From Chiridota heheva (lineage: Eukaryota > Echinodermata > Holothuroidea > Apodida > Chiridotidae): a DNA stretch of 64,000 nt. Shown one piece after another: positions 10,567 to 22,273 of this stretch. The DNA lies in assembly GCA_020152595.1 (NCBI GenBank), contig JAIGNY010002242.1, positions 703,501 through 767,500 on the forward strand, written 5' to 3'. The stretch's first letter is position 1. Every line of letters starts with the position of its first letter. The notes beneath the pieces were generated by a model. It was given only the letters and a program-made list of their open reading frames with translations. It had not been told where the DNA came from and did not search any database. The position numbers were made by a program, and so were the translations under genes.

Positions 10567-10768
10567 AGTATAATTTATTTTCTTCATACATCATATCACA
10601 AAATCAATTATACGATCATGTGATACATTTTCACCAGCAGTCGAAATTTTGGAATAACATGACTGCTTGAATTTGAAAGCCCTCAAGAACATATATTTTG
10701 ACTGCTGGTGAAAATGTATCACATGATCATATTATTAATTTTGTGATATGAAGAAAATAAATTATACT
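10567..10768. repeat. Foldback sequence with ~70-bp inverted arms
   Basis: The left arm (10567-10642) and right arm (10700-10768) are near-perfect inverted copies, from AGTATAATTTATTTTCTTCA at the outer end to CACCAGCAGTC at the loop. The left arm has a 7-bp extra piece (a partial duplication of ATCATAT). The 57-bp loop is AT-rich. The size and symmetry suit a small MITE or a hairpin formed by inverted duplication; there is no coding capacity. Confidence 0.75.
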
Positions 10769-10868
10769 GAAATATTTAATATTTGTACCTAAATATAGCA
10801 AAATCAATTATGCTCAGCCATGAGCAGACCTGAGATTGCTCAATTATTTAGCAATATTATTGCCCAAG

Positions 10869-10951
10869 TGTTTAGTTCCCAACTGTGCTTAACACTGTTT
10901 AGCTCCCAACTCTGCTGAACACTGTTTAGTGCCTATTACTGTGCTTAACAC
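10869..10951. repeat. Three 27-29-bp tandem units
   Basis: The unit TGTTTAGYTCCCAACTSTGC followed by TKAACAC repeats at 10869-10895, 10896-10922 and 10923-10951. The third unit is 2 bp longer and diverged in its middle. There is no recognised function. Confidence 0.75.
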
Positions 10952-11869
10952 TTTAGGAAAAAGTGCCCATTTTTTGGCATGTGCTATTCCTCTCCAACAA
11001 TAAGCAAAATTTTGGGCAAAAAGTGGCAAACAATGCTTAGAGTGTAACGGAGTAGACGTTTCCGCCGGAGACTGTGTAAGAGGGGTAGCTGTGTTAGGCT
11101 GGTTGCTGCAGGGGTTGCTGTATGTATGGGTTGGCGTTGCAGGATGAAACAAAATTCGAAAACATTTTGATGACAGGTACGTATAATTCATACACGTACA
11201 AATACTATTAAAACATGCGTTCAATATTTTATTTACTATGTACTCTTTCCTTGAAGTAATTTGTGTTCTATCTATTATAGAAGAGACTAATATCTGTAAT
11301 GAATACATGGCGTTTTGTTGTCCCAAAAGAAATACAAGTTGTAGAATTCTTAAAAGCATACAAATAACAGAAATGGTGAGTGAAGTACCTGTTAAAAAAA
11401 AAAAAAAAAATTGAGTTTTGCATGAGGTGTCCTCCATCACAAAATTCTTCAAATTCAGAAATTAGAAAAAACATATACTTCCTAAAATCCAAAGACTGTT
11501 TACCCACGACTTTAAACTCCCTTTCCTTACAATTTATTATTGGAAATTGTGGAGAATGGGAGGGGGATATGCAAGGGGGGAGGGATGCACCTGTTTCCTC
11601 CATATATGACAACTAAAATGATGAAAAAGAATTTATGTTTGCCCACTATTTCTGAAAGTAAGAAAAGATCTTTAAAAAGTTATTCTTTGTTTTGACTAAT
11701 TCCAGGCAGCAGCATATACTGCCTCTACAGATGATCAAACAGACCCCTGTTTGTCCGTTTCGAAAACAATGTAGCTCATAAACATACTAAACATGTGCTC
11801 AATATTTTACTACTACCAATGAACTCTTTTAAGTAAGTATTTTTGTGATATTAGGTCGTGCAATTAATC
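10952..11869. other. No recognisable gene
   Basis: I see no coding or RNA feature here. There is an A17 run at 11394-11410. A ~50-bp word around 11200-11250 (AAACATGCGTTCAATATTTTA) recurs diverged around 11785-11835, suggesting an old direct repeat. Open frames in this stretch lack any recognisable motif. Confidence 0.6.
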
Positions 11870-11965
11870 TCTAGAGCGGCAATTTTTAATAGGCGGCCCG
11901 CGGGCCAAATCTCGCCCGCCAGGCAATCCAATCTGGCCCGCGAACAATAATCATTATATGATATA
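11870..11965. repeat. GC-rich transposon-like remnant (GGCCCGCGGGCC)
   Basis: In otherwise AT-rich DNA, 11892-11945 holds GGCGGCCCGCGGGCCAAATC followed by further GGCCCGC words, in a setting of CTCTAGAGCGGCAATTTTTAA. This combination resembles the ends of non-autonomous hAT-type DNA transposons seen in many animals. The assignment is from memory of such sequences, not a search. Only one end-like part is visible. Confidence 0.35.
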
Positions 11966-12049
11966 ATGCAATACGGTGCATTGCATGTAAGATCAATCCG
12001 AATGAGATTGGTAAAAATCGCAAAATCGTTTATTTGGGATTTTTTCTAG

Positions 12050-12300
12050 GCAAAAGAAGAAGAAGACGTAAAAAAGTGGAGGAAGAAGAAGAAGACAACA
12101 TAAAGAAGAAGAATACGACGTAAAAAAATACGACGTAAAGAAGAAGAAGAAGGTGACTACATAAAGAAGAAGAAGAAAAAGACGGCGTGAAGAAGAAGAA
12201 GACGGCGTAAAGAGGAAGTAAAGAAGAAGAGGAAGACAGCGTAAAGAAGAAGAGAAAGACGGCGTAAAGAAGGAGAAGGAGAAGAAGTTAAGAATATCTA
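12050..12300. repeat. Purine-rich GAA-based imperfect minisatellite
   Basis: About 250 bp consists of AAGAAGAAGA runs alternating with the insert GACGGCGTAAA or GACGTAAA, giving irregular units of roughly 20-30 bp. The plus strand is almost all purine, so it could form triplex DNA. Open frames on the minus strand here are low-complexity artefacts. Confidence 0.75.
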
Positions 12301-13456
12301 AAGAATGAACATGCATTTCTCCTGAATTTTATGATGGAGGCCAGAATGTTTGACATTCAACGACATTCAAAATTTCAAGCTTTCGTAAAATTATAAACAA
12401 ATTATGTTCATCTGTACAACGAGAGACATTCAAAATGCTTATTGAGTTTTTAAATGCATTTTGACTGTTCCTTAACAGTTTGAAGCAAAACATTACCATA
12501 ATATGAGAATAATGAAGATTAATCTATGGTAATAGATCTTCTTTTTGTGGGTGATTTTCTGTTATCTAGGACAAACTAGCAAGTGGCCTCAACCATTATA
12601 TCATTTCTATCAAAAAATGGTACACATTTCCCAGACAAGGAACAAAATGGAGAAATATCTAGGCGATTAATGACGCAATTACCGGTAATTGAACAACTTT
12701 CCTTTCCTATAGGCCCCAAATCAAACGGCTCTTGGTGGCTTTTGGTGTGAATTAGAGCCGTTTGGGACTCTCTTTTTTTCTATTGCAATAAAAATTTAAA
12801 TATTATTAATAGTGTTCGTTGCTTATATATCTGTATATAGCGTTTGCAAGTACAATGTCCATAAGACGCTTTTAAGGCAATCGTCTACACAAACCGATAC
12901 CAGACGTTCTCTGCCTTACATTTAATTTTATCTTGGTTTCTAAAGGTTAATATGACCTGATCAAGCCAGACATAGTGCCTCATTGTGACACAAAACAATG
13001 CCTGTAGGTCTATGCCAAATTAAGTTTTTTATTTGGCATGATTTGGGATTCATATCAAACCTACATTATTTTATTAGGGATCTAAATCTGTTAGAGATAT
13101 GGATTATATGTGGATTTATATCTCATTATGTAAACCCTAATTTGGGTACTTTTGTGACTTACCTTCTTTCACCAATGAAAAACTTGATACGTTTAGTCGG
13201 TGGTGTAACTAACGGCGGGTGGAGGGGAGGGGGGGGGTGGGAGTGCAAAATGCGTTAAGCCAAATGTACTGTATAACTTGGTTATACATCCAGATATCTA
13301 GCATAGGCAGTGTGTCAATCTAACTCATCAAAAGAATGTTATTAGAACACAAATCAAAAGGAACATATATAGCTTTTAAATCAGTTCCCCGTAAGACAAT
13401 CAATCTTATTAATCATATAAATTTCTACTTCTGGTAAAAATAAACACCACCTTGAT
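12301..13456. other. No recognisable gene
   Basis: Nothing I can support, apart from a short hairpin with 10-bp arms (AAACGGCTCT at 12725-12734 and AGAGCCGTTT near 12757-12766) and a G-rich patch near 13212-13240. Confidence 0.6.
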
Positions 13457-13852
13457 ATGGCGGCATTTTACGAATGTTTTAAATTTTCATGCGCAAGCAC
13501 GTATATAGATGCAAACGAAGGGATTTTGAAATGGTACTTACCGTCAAAAATTGATAAATTGGTGTGCCATTCTAAAATCAAGTATCATGAAGAGTTTCTT
13601 ATGATATATACAAATACATCACACGAAGATGTCAAATTTAAGACGTATCTGGAAGAGGTTATTTTATATTCCATGATGCAAGAGGTAATTTATTGCCTGC
13701 AAAGGTTTGATCTAAAAGTCAATTATAAAATAATCCTTGTCGTTCAAACATATTCTGGTGATAAAAGTTGTACATCAAATGAAAAATTATTTAAGACAAC
13801 CTCTCCTCAGAACATGATGAAGAATTTTTTAGTGGAATTTGCCCATGTGTGA
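13457..13852 (+). CDS. Unrecognised 131-codon open frame
   Basis: I do not recognise this. It opens at GATATGGCGG with no clear promoter and encodes a soluble-looking protein with mixed charge, several Cys and no membrane segment or known motif. Local composition is AT-rich, where a 131-codon frame by chance is uncommon but possible. No splice context was identified on either side. It could be a chance frame, a lone exon, or a remnant of a transposon gene. Confidence 0.2.
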   Translation: MAAFYECFKFSCASTYIDANEGILKWYLPSKIDKLVCHSKIKYHEEFLMIYTNTSHEDVKFKTYLEEVILYSMMQEVIYCLQRFDLKVNYKIILVVQTYSGDKSCTSNEKLFKTTSPQNMMKNFLVEFAHV

Positions 13853-14879
13853 ATATATGTTATTTAATGTAAGAAGCACAAGGACGGAATTGAAACCTGT
13901 AGTTTCTTGTGGAATTTTTTTCAAAACATTTATAAGGACAACCTGAAACCTCTTTTCCAATTTTAATAGGTCATTGATTACCAACTCGATATGAATGAAT
14001 ATTTGTTTTCTCACTAGAATTATACTCTATGGTTAATAAGCATTGCGTGTGAAGTTTGACCTAAAAGTTGACTAAAAAGTATACTCTTCGTCATTCTACA
14101 TATCTTCACATGTTTGAAGGTACAAATTGTATAACAATTGTATATTATTCCCAGGAAAAAACCCACAAATATGATTTCTGTCTTTATAATGTTATTTCAG
14201 AAGGTAATTAGCTAATGCGGTAGAAAGTTATTGTTAAATATGGTAAAGCCGTAAAAGCATAGGCTTCAAGACAATTCATCAAACAAAATGAGCTTCTCCA
14301 TTTAACTAGATTTCGTTCAGAATCTCACAATGTTACCCACTTTGTAGAAAATCGATCGGATCGAATGTTAATTCATATAAATGGGGCATGATGTATCTTC
14401 CGAAAAAACGTTGACTCAACATTGATCATGTCGAGAAAAAAATGTTGGCAAACGTTGTGACATTTACCAACCTTTTTAACAACCTTAACCGCCTAAGGAG
14501 GTTAAGGTTGGACGTGCCAAGGTCACCCTGAATAAATGGGGATTTGCATCCAACCCAGTTGAATGTGGTACAGAGTACAGAAACAATTAATGAAGCACCT
14601 CTTGAAATTTCCCCTGTTTGAGGAAACATGCACTGCTGCTGGCCTTGCAGATTACAATGTCAATGCAAATCAATGTGTTCAGCAATGGCTGAACCAAATA
14701 ACGCAACGGCGTTGTGATGTGGATTCAAATATGAAGAACAAGGAGCAAGCTGTAGGTATATGCATGTGATGCAATTTATCAAAATATCTCAGAGATTTTG
14801 ACACTCTTGCAGGACTTTTTTAAGTGTTGCAGCATGTACCGACGTAAGTGAAAAACTAATGTGACATTACAATAGAGAT
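13853..14879. other. No supported gene; one short open frame
   Basis: A 68-codon plus-strand frame at 14563-14769 (containing QCVQQWLNQITQRRCDVDSN) has protein-like composition but no family I can name. It may belong to the LINE debris that follows. Otherwise nothing is seen. Confidence 0.4.
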
Positions 14880-15055
14880 TAAACAGTTTTGACTCCCGAT
14901 GGGAAAAGAAGCAGAGGTAGACCTCTGAAGAACTCTGGAAAAACAATCTCTACGCATGACGCTACTACAGAAATTAAGACTTTTTGGACTGATAGGAAAA
15001 GAGCCAGAGGTATACGATAAAAGCAGGTATGGTTTAGAGCTGTGAAACGGAATAG
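14880..15055 (+). pseudogene. C-terminal fragment of an RTE-like LINE polymerase
   Basis: The plus-strand reading near 14898-15050 gives 'DGKRSRGRPLKNSGKTISTH', then 'FWTDRKRARGIR', a stop, and 'VWFRAVKR'. This matches the RTE C-terminal pattern 'GKR.RGRP..TW..T', then 'W.....A.DR..WR..V'. It is short and carries at least one stop. No upstream RT could be traced, so it is a small remnant. Confidence 0.45.
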
Positions 15056-15249
15056 AAAACAAAATCACCTAGTGTTTCTTGAGAGATTATGATATGATAA
15101 GAAAAGCGATCGCTCGAAGAGGAATTACTTTAGTACCTTTAAAAAACATTTTATATATATATATGCTACCGCAACTCTGTATTGGATGTTCAATTGTATT
15201 CGTTTTACTTGGACAATTATTGCTGATACGAATTATCAGTCATGGGGTT

Positions 15250-15945
15250 TAGATACCAAGAAACCACTTTGTAATATGGGTTTTAGGTACGTATGGTTTA
15301 ATAAGGGTGTAGCTGATGTTAAAGTATTTATGAATATTTTTTAACTCAGACTTCAAGATGTTGATAAACAAGATTGGTTAAGTTCTGTTCAAGATTTTGA
15401 TTACTTGCGTTGTAATAAATTATTCCAAAAGGATACATTTGTTGAGCCATATGTAATTCATCTTTGTTATCTTAATCAACGGAAATTTCTGGCTAAATTA
15501 TATTGATATAAATGTAAACAAGGGGCGTACCAGCAAAATCGATTACGCTCAAAGGGTATGTAAATATTGTAATAGTAATTGCATTGATGATGAGTTCCAT
15601 TTCCTTTTAGTTTGTCCATATCACACAGACTTACGAGCTAAGTACATTCCGCACTATTATACTTTTCATCCTAATTTGCATAAATTGTGTTCCCTTGTAA
15701 TAGCAATTCCAAAAGAGATTGCCAGTAGCTTTCTAATTTCATCAGACATGTACCGAATTCCCGTCATGTTTGAAAACGTTTGTTGTTACCATGATTATAT
15801 ATATTGTCTCTTCGTATTTGAGTCCTTGCTTTCTCAAGCCATTTTGTTGTTTTATATACTTTTTGTCATTGTATAGATTGTAATGTGAAAAGGGGCCAAT
15901 GGCCTGTAACGAAATGAATAAATGAATGATTATAACCATTTTATC
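15250..15945 (+). pseudogene. 3' end of a LINE with a C-terminal zinc-knuckle region
   Basis: The reading starts with 'GFRYVWFNKGVADVKVFMNI' (15280-15340) and continues 'QDWLSSVQDFDYLRCNKLFQ' (15379-15438), then 'GRTSKIDYAQRVCKYCNSN' and 'DDEFHFLLVCPYHTDLRAKY' (15525-15645). It ends in frame at 15876. The C-x2-C...H-x4-C arrangement after a GR..R motif is the known C-terminal zinc-binding region of many LINE polymerases. A tail follows with GGGGCCAATGGCCTGTAACG and then repeats of AATGAATAAATGAATG (15913-15928), a typical LINE 3' end. Stops and a shift near 15345 and 15505 show decay; no RT catalytic domain remains. Confidence 0.7.
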
Positions 15946-17030
15946 GAATGCGATTGATATTGAATATTTGTTCTTTTTGCCTTTTGTTTCTTCTGATTCG
16001 GCAAGCAATCGACATAAGTAGCTTCTTAAATGAAAATTTAATTATTGAGCTTGAATTTGCTTCTATTATGATAAACTAAATCTACTTAAAAAATTAATGA
16101 CAAACTCAATGTGACAGCATCATCACTTAGCATAGGAATTGAGGTAAAAAATAAAGCAACTGCTTACTCTTATTTACTATTCAGCTCGCTTCATGTACAT
16201 GTACTTTATAGATAATGTGCTTAAATGTACAACTAATGGATAATTTGCAGATGATTTGAAAATAGATTTCATAATTTGCGTTTTGAATATTCGCTTGTTC
16301 CGCTGTTAATTAGGAGGCATTAGTATTAACTTTAATTATTTAGGTTTTCTTATAATAGTATCTTTTACAAATAAATCTGTTTGACTAATACACATGTTGT
16401 CTCTTGACCTGTCATTCAACTACGTAATACAGCTAACTTTTTATACGTTGAGATATAGCTTATGTGTGTGTAGCATTTTTATCAGATAATTATGCATATG
16501 TGTCCCCCGTGTGACATCTAGTATAGTATTTTTCTCTATACAAGGAAATCTTCTTAAAGACAATCGCACTCATCACAGTACATTTGGAAATTTGAAATGT
16601 GATTGACTTAAAGAATTTAGGTAGAATTGTGCATCAGCGGTATTGTTTTTTTTTTTATCTATTTTGAATATCTCGTGAATTGTAATTCAATCCGCTAAAG
16701 TGGATGTAGAAAACAGTTACAGGATTAGTTTAGTGCATGGATAAGATGATTCATTATATATGATAGAGCAAAACAAAACGGTCAAAGAAGTTTGCATACT
16801 CCGCTGAGAAGTACTTAAATCTACAGCTCTCGACTACCTGATTCTGGTAGTTACGACTGAAAGCAGACTAGTTTTGGCATCACACCCTCACAAACCTCAT
16901 GGTTTGTACATCCTAATGCATTTTCTTGAGATTTTGTAAAGCTTTTTTGAATTACCACCTGAATAAATTATGGAAAAATAGGTTTAATTATTTAAGATGT
17001 TGAATTAATATAATAATTTTCAATAGAAAT
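15946..17030. other. No recognisable gene
   Basis: AT-rich sequence in which I see no coding, RNA or clear repeat feature other than a short palindrome CATGTACATGTAC (16193-16205). Confidence 0.6.
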
Positions 17031-17618
17031 ACATTAAAGAATTACTCCCATGGATTTTTAATTTAATGTATCTGATAATTTTAAGAAACAGTTTGGTAAA
17101 AGCCATGTTGATATTTCATTCTTGGAAGAAAATATTGAACTTTAAAGTTTTTCTTGTCCGCATAAAAATGACTTTCATACTGAGTTTAAGCCATCATTAT
17201 GATGTCATCACAGTATTTCCTATACTAATCTTTATGTATTTCTTCGAAAATTATCCCCAATTTTTCATAATTCAAATATAAGTTACAAAGAAGAGACTGG
17301 AAAACATTGTTGTAAATTTTATTCTACACTATCATTACTCATTTTTGAAGAAAAAAATGTTTCCAGATCAACTAGAAAATACAAAATTAATCTTCACAGA
17401 ACTACATAAAGAATAGTGGAGAAGTGTTGTGATGACATCATAATGATGACTTAGACTCAGACCAACAATCTCTTTTACGCAGACAAGAACAATCTTTACA
17501 ATCCAATACCTTCTTGTAGGAATAAGATATTAACTTGGCGTTTTCACCAATCGGTTTTTTTTATTGTTTTCTATCACATATATTGAAATGAAATTCCATG
17601 GGAATATTACTTTAAAAT
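17031..17618. mobile_element. Long palindromic MITE-like element, copy 1
   Basis: Left (about 17031-17260) and right (about 17390-17618) halves are diverged inverted copies. Outer ends are ATTACTCCCATGG and CCATGGGAATATTAC. Inside, TTGGTAAAAGCCATGTTGAT pairs with ATTAACTTGGCGTTTTCACC, and CATCATTATGATGTCATCAC pairs with GTGATGACATCATAATGATG. The open frame at 17066-17281 is a by-product. The same consensus words occur in the element at 19273-19885, so this is a family. With long arms, a small loop and no gene, it is probably non-autonomous; the parent transposon is unknown. Confidence 0.7.
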
Positions 17619-19272
<1,654 letters not shown>

Positions 19273-19885
19273 CAGCAGATTTTATTTACATCATTTAATA
19301 ATTAATCAAAGGAATATTCCAGTGAAATTTATCAAATATGGTATAATAGAGAGGCATGACAGAAACAAGTTGGTGTAAAAATCATCTTGATATCGTTTTT
19401 TGTTCAGGAGTTATTGCATGTCAAAGATTGCGCGAGTGTGTTGAAAAAGTGTCCTCACAATGTACAGTGTGATGTCATAAAGGCGAATTCAAGACAATGT
19501 TTGTGTATTTCTTTAAAAAAATTAATTGCTTCTCCCTTCTGGAAACATTTTGTGTGTATTTATTGAGATGGGTATAATATGTACTTTATAAGAACCTGCT
19601 TTGCTCATCTGCCCATGAGACTTACTCTCATATGTAAAAGAGAAACATTTGTTTTGTTTTATAGAAATACTTACGAATTGTCTTGGATCTACTTTTAGTA
19701 TTACATTTTACACGGTGAGGTCTCTTTTCAACACGCTCGCGCAATGCAATAACTCATAAACGAAAGAAAAAATATCAGCATGATTTTTACACAAATTTGT
19801 TTCTTTAATAGTCCTGTAGATATATACGAAAATGAAAATTCACGGGAATATTTCGTTAAAAACCACAAAGATAACAACACTGCTG
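19273..19885. mobile_element. Long palindromic MITE-like element, copy 2
   Basis: Arms at about 19273-19521 and 19655-19885 are inverted copies with indels. GGTGTAAAAATCATCTTGAT (left) pairs with the reverse of ATCAGCATGATTTTTACAC (right). GCGCGAGTGTGTTGAAAA pairs with TTTTCAACACGCTCGCGC, and GAATTCAAGACAAT pairs with the reverse of ATTGTCTTG. Outer ends are CAGCAG and CTGCTG. GGAATATTCCAGTGAAATTT at the left resembles the outer words of the element at 17031-17618, and an inner TGATGTCAT...TGTATTTCTTT order is shared too. There is no coding capacity. Confidence 0.75.
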
Positions 19886-20400
19886 AATCGGTTTAAAGTG
19901 ACCATTTCACAGCTTTTTGTAGGTGTTGACATACAAACGATTATATTAATTTATCGTACATGAATGCCCAAACCTCTATTGATTCTTTTGTGAATCCATT
20001 GTTTTAATATTCTGCCTGTAGGAGCAGAGGAGGAAGAGGTTTTGGATGCGATTCACACCACCAGCCACCTGTCAACTGTAGACGAAGTGCACTAAAGATA
20101 TTAAAATAACTAGATAAAGATTTAAAGCTTTATTTCCATTGATATCACATAACTAAATTTGATCTTGTCAAATAAAAAACAAGAAAGGTTTTGCAGCTTT
20201 ACATAGACATTGTGACAATCAATGACAAAAACTGCAACGTTGTTGTGTGTAAATTGACAAACTTCTCTAGCTTAAAGTAATTCTAAAAGTGAATATTATC
20301 AGATAGGAATTTTTGTTCAACCTTCCAACACATTTTTGCTGGTATACCTTAGTCTCTTAGAAAACGTTACTATTTTTCACGTGCATTGACGGTTAATGAT
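19886..20400. other. No recognisable gene
   Basis: Nothing supported. Confidence 0.55.
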
Positions 20401-20728
20401 CTCTTCTTTAAAGTTTAGTACATAGTAGCCATATCTAAAGCTAAAGTAGGCATGTTTTGATCATTTGAGACAACCTTTTGATTCTTACTTTACCCTTCCA
20501 ATAAAAAGAATGAACTAACCTTTCTGATCCACAGTTACAAAGCACGTCATTACTGTTCACCTCGTGCAAAGACTCTTCTTTAAAGCTGGCTTAGTATAGT
20601 TACTATATCTAAAGCTGAAGTAGTCATGTTTTGGTAATTTGAGACAAACTCTTGATGTGATTCTTAATTTACCCTTCAAATATAAAGAAAGAACTAACCT
20701 TTCTGATCCCACGGTTACAAAGTATATT
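20401..20728. repeat. Two direct repeats of about 172 bp
   Basis: Unit 1 starts at 20401 and unit 2 at 20573, both with CTCTTCTTTAAAG. Both continue through ATATCTAAAGCT, CATGTTTTG, TTTGAGACAA, TTTACCCTTC and GAACTAACCTTTCTGATCC to GGTTACAAAG. Divergence is moderate, with several small indels, so this is an old tandem duplication. There is no coding signal. Confidence 0.8.
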
Positions 20729-21458
20729 TTGATTTGTAACACTATATGCGGAAATTGAAGCACCTTAGCATATAAACAAACGTTTTGAAATTTCATTATA
20801 GAGGCCCTTTGAAAATGAGAAAATGAACTCTTATTCCGTTATGTACAAGTTTAAAGTCATTGATTACATTTGATTGAAAGGAGACTAGGATAAAAAATCT
20901 TCACGATGACTAGACTTCGTTTTTGTATTTTATAGAAATATTCATTTACAAGGGTTGTGACTTACAACCGTTAGATATGTCGTCAGACTAGTAGAAAAGA
21001 AAGGACCTTTGATAAAAACAAAAAGCAGCACAATTGGTTGTATGATATAAATCAGTTGTAAATTAATACTTAAATGTTACTCATTACATATATATTTTTG
21101 GTTGCATACTTAAAAGACATTCAAATTATGCACGTGCTTGGACGTTTAAAGCGCCGCCAATCAATCATATTCTACCATGACAGATTAAGACTAACTTTTG
21201 GCTTATTGTTGCAACGTTGTTTATAATCTACCATCATTGCAATGGCCGTTACTGGATGGTACTTCATTAAACACCAGCGATCCAAAATCACTATTTTGTT
21301 TATTTTGTTTCAGTGATTAATGATGAGTTTTCTAGTCGACAAAATTATACTGATGTCTCTATCATCATACAGTAGAACGGGAAGCTTTCTTCTTTGTTTT
21401 CTCTTATCTATTCTTCTACCTTTTTTTTCATATTAATAGTCTAGTGCCTATATCGATA
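20729..21458. other. No recognisable gene
   Basis: Nothing supported. The left end of the large TIR element follows. Confidence 0.55.
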
Positions 21459-21935
21459 ATCCAAAGTTTGTTCTACGCAATGTTTTTGGATGGTTTCTAT
21501 ACCTTTGAGACCCGCTGATTGAGAGTGATTTCACTCTTGTGACCTTGAGCGTTTTTAGATATCCAAGATAGCCGCAAAAACGACTGCCACTATATAAAAT
21601 TTGCTATATCTTTGTTCTTAGATCACCTATAAGAGTGGTTTTTTGTGTCCAAGACTAGGTTGTTAATATCATAGATTCTATCTCTGACCAAATCATACCT
21701 TTTGCCATGTCAGAATAACCAAAATGGCTGCCAAGATGGCCGTTACTATATGAGACATGTTATATCTTTGCTGTATAAAATTAAAGGGTGATTGTTGTAG
21801 CCAATACTCATACATTCCATTTCGGCCGAATGTTGAGACCTTTTGAAATGTTGGAATATCCAATATGGCTACTATATGGACCTTGAGATATCCAAGATAG
21901 CCGTTTTCACATAAAACGTGGCGTATCTCTGCTTT
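21459..21935. repeat. Left inverted repeat of the DNA transposon, with ~150-165-bp subrepeats
   Basis: The arm is built of related units marked by TATATCTTTG (21605, 21771; CGTATCTCTG at 21922), each preceded by a TATCCAAGATAGCCG-like word (21560, CCAAGATGGCCGTTAC at 21731, TATCCAAGATAGCCG at 21892). Units also share GAGTGGTTTTTTGTGTCCAA. Such subterminal arrays are typical transposase-binding regions in several DNA transposon groups; that role here is inference. Confidence 0.65.
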
Positions 21936-22273
21936 ATGTTTAGCAATCAGGGTTCTTGTTGCCTTTTGAGCACATATGGCGATGTTTTGCTTTAAAAACT
22001 AGGTTCTTTATGCCACAGATTTCATCTTGTGCTTATTTTGAATACATAATGAGAAATGTAGTGGGCAAAATTAAGGCAATATGACATAGCATTAAGTTGA
22101 CTGTCAAAAATTTCATCAGAATGTTTGAATTTTATTTGCTTATATATTTCTGGAAACTAAGAGTGAGTTTTAGTCCATCACTGCTTATGTTTCGATCTCT
22201 TCATCATCGTCTCATCATTTCTCTTCATCATTCCTAATCATCACTCATTTCCCATTTTTTGGTAAATGTCCAT

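Noticed and set aside
11993-12316. 107-codon Ser/Phe-rich minus-strand frame
   Set aside because: Low-complexity reading of the GAA minisatellite.
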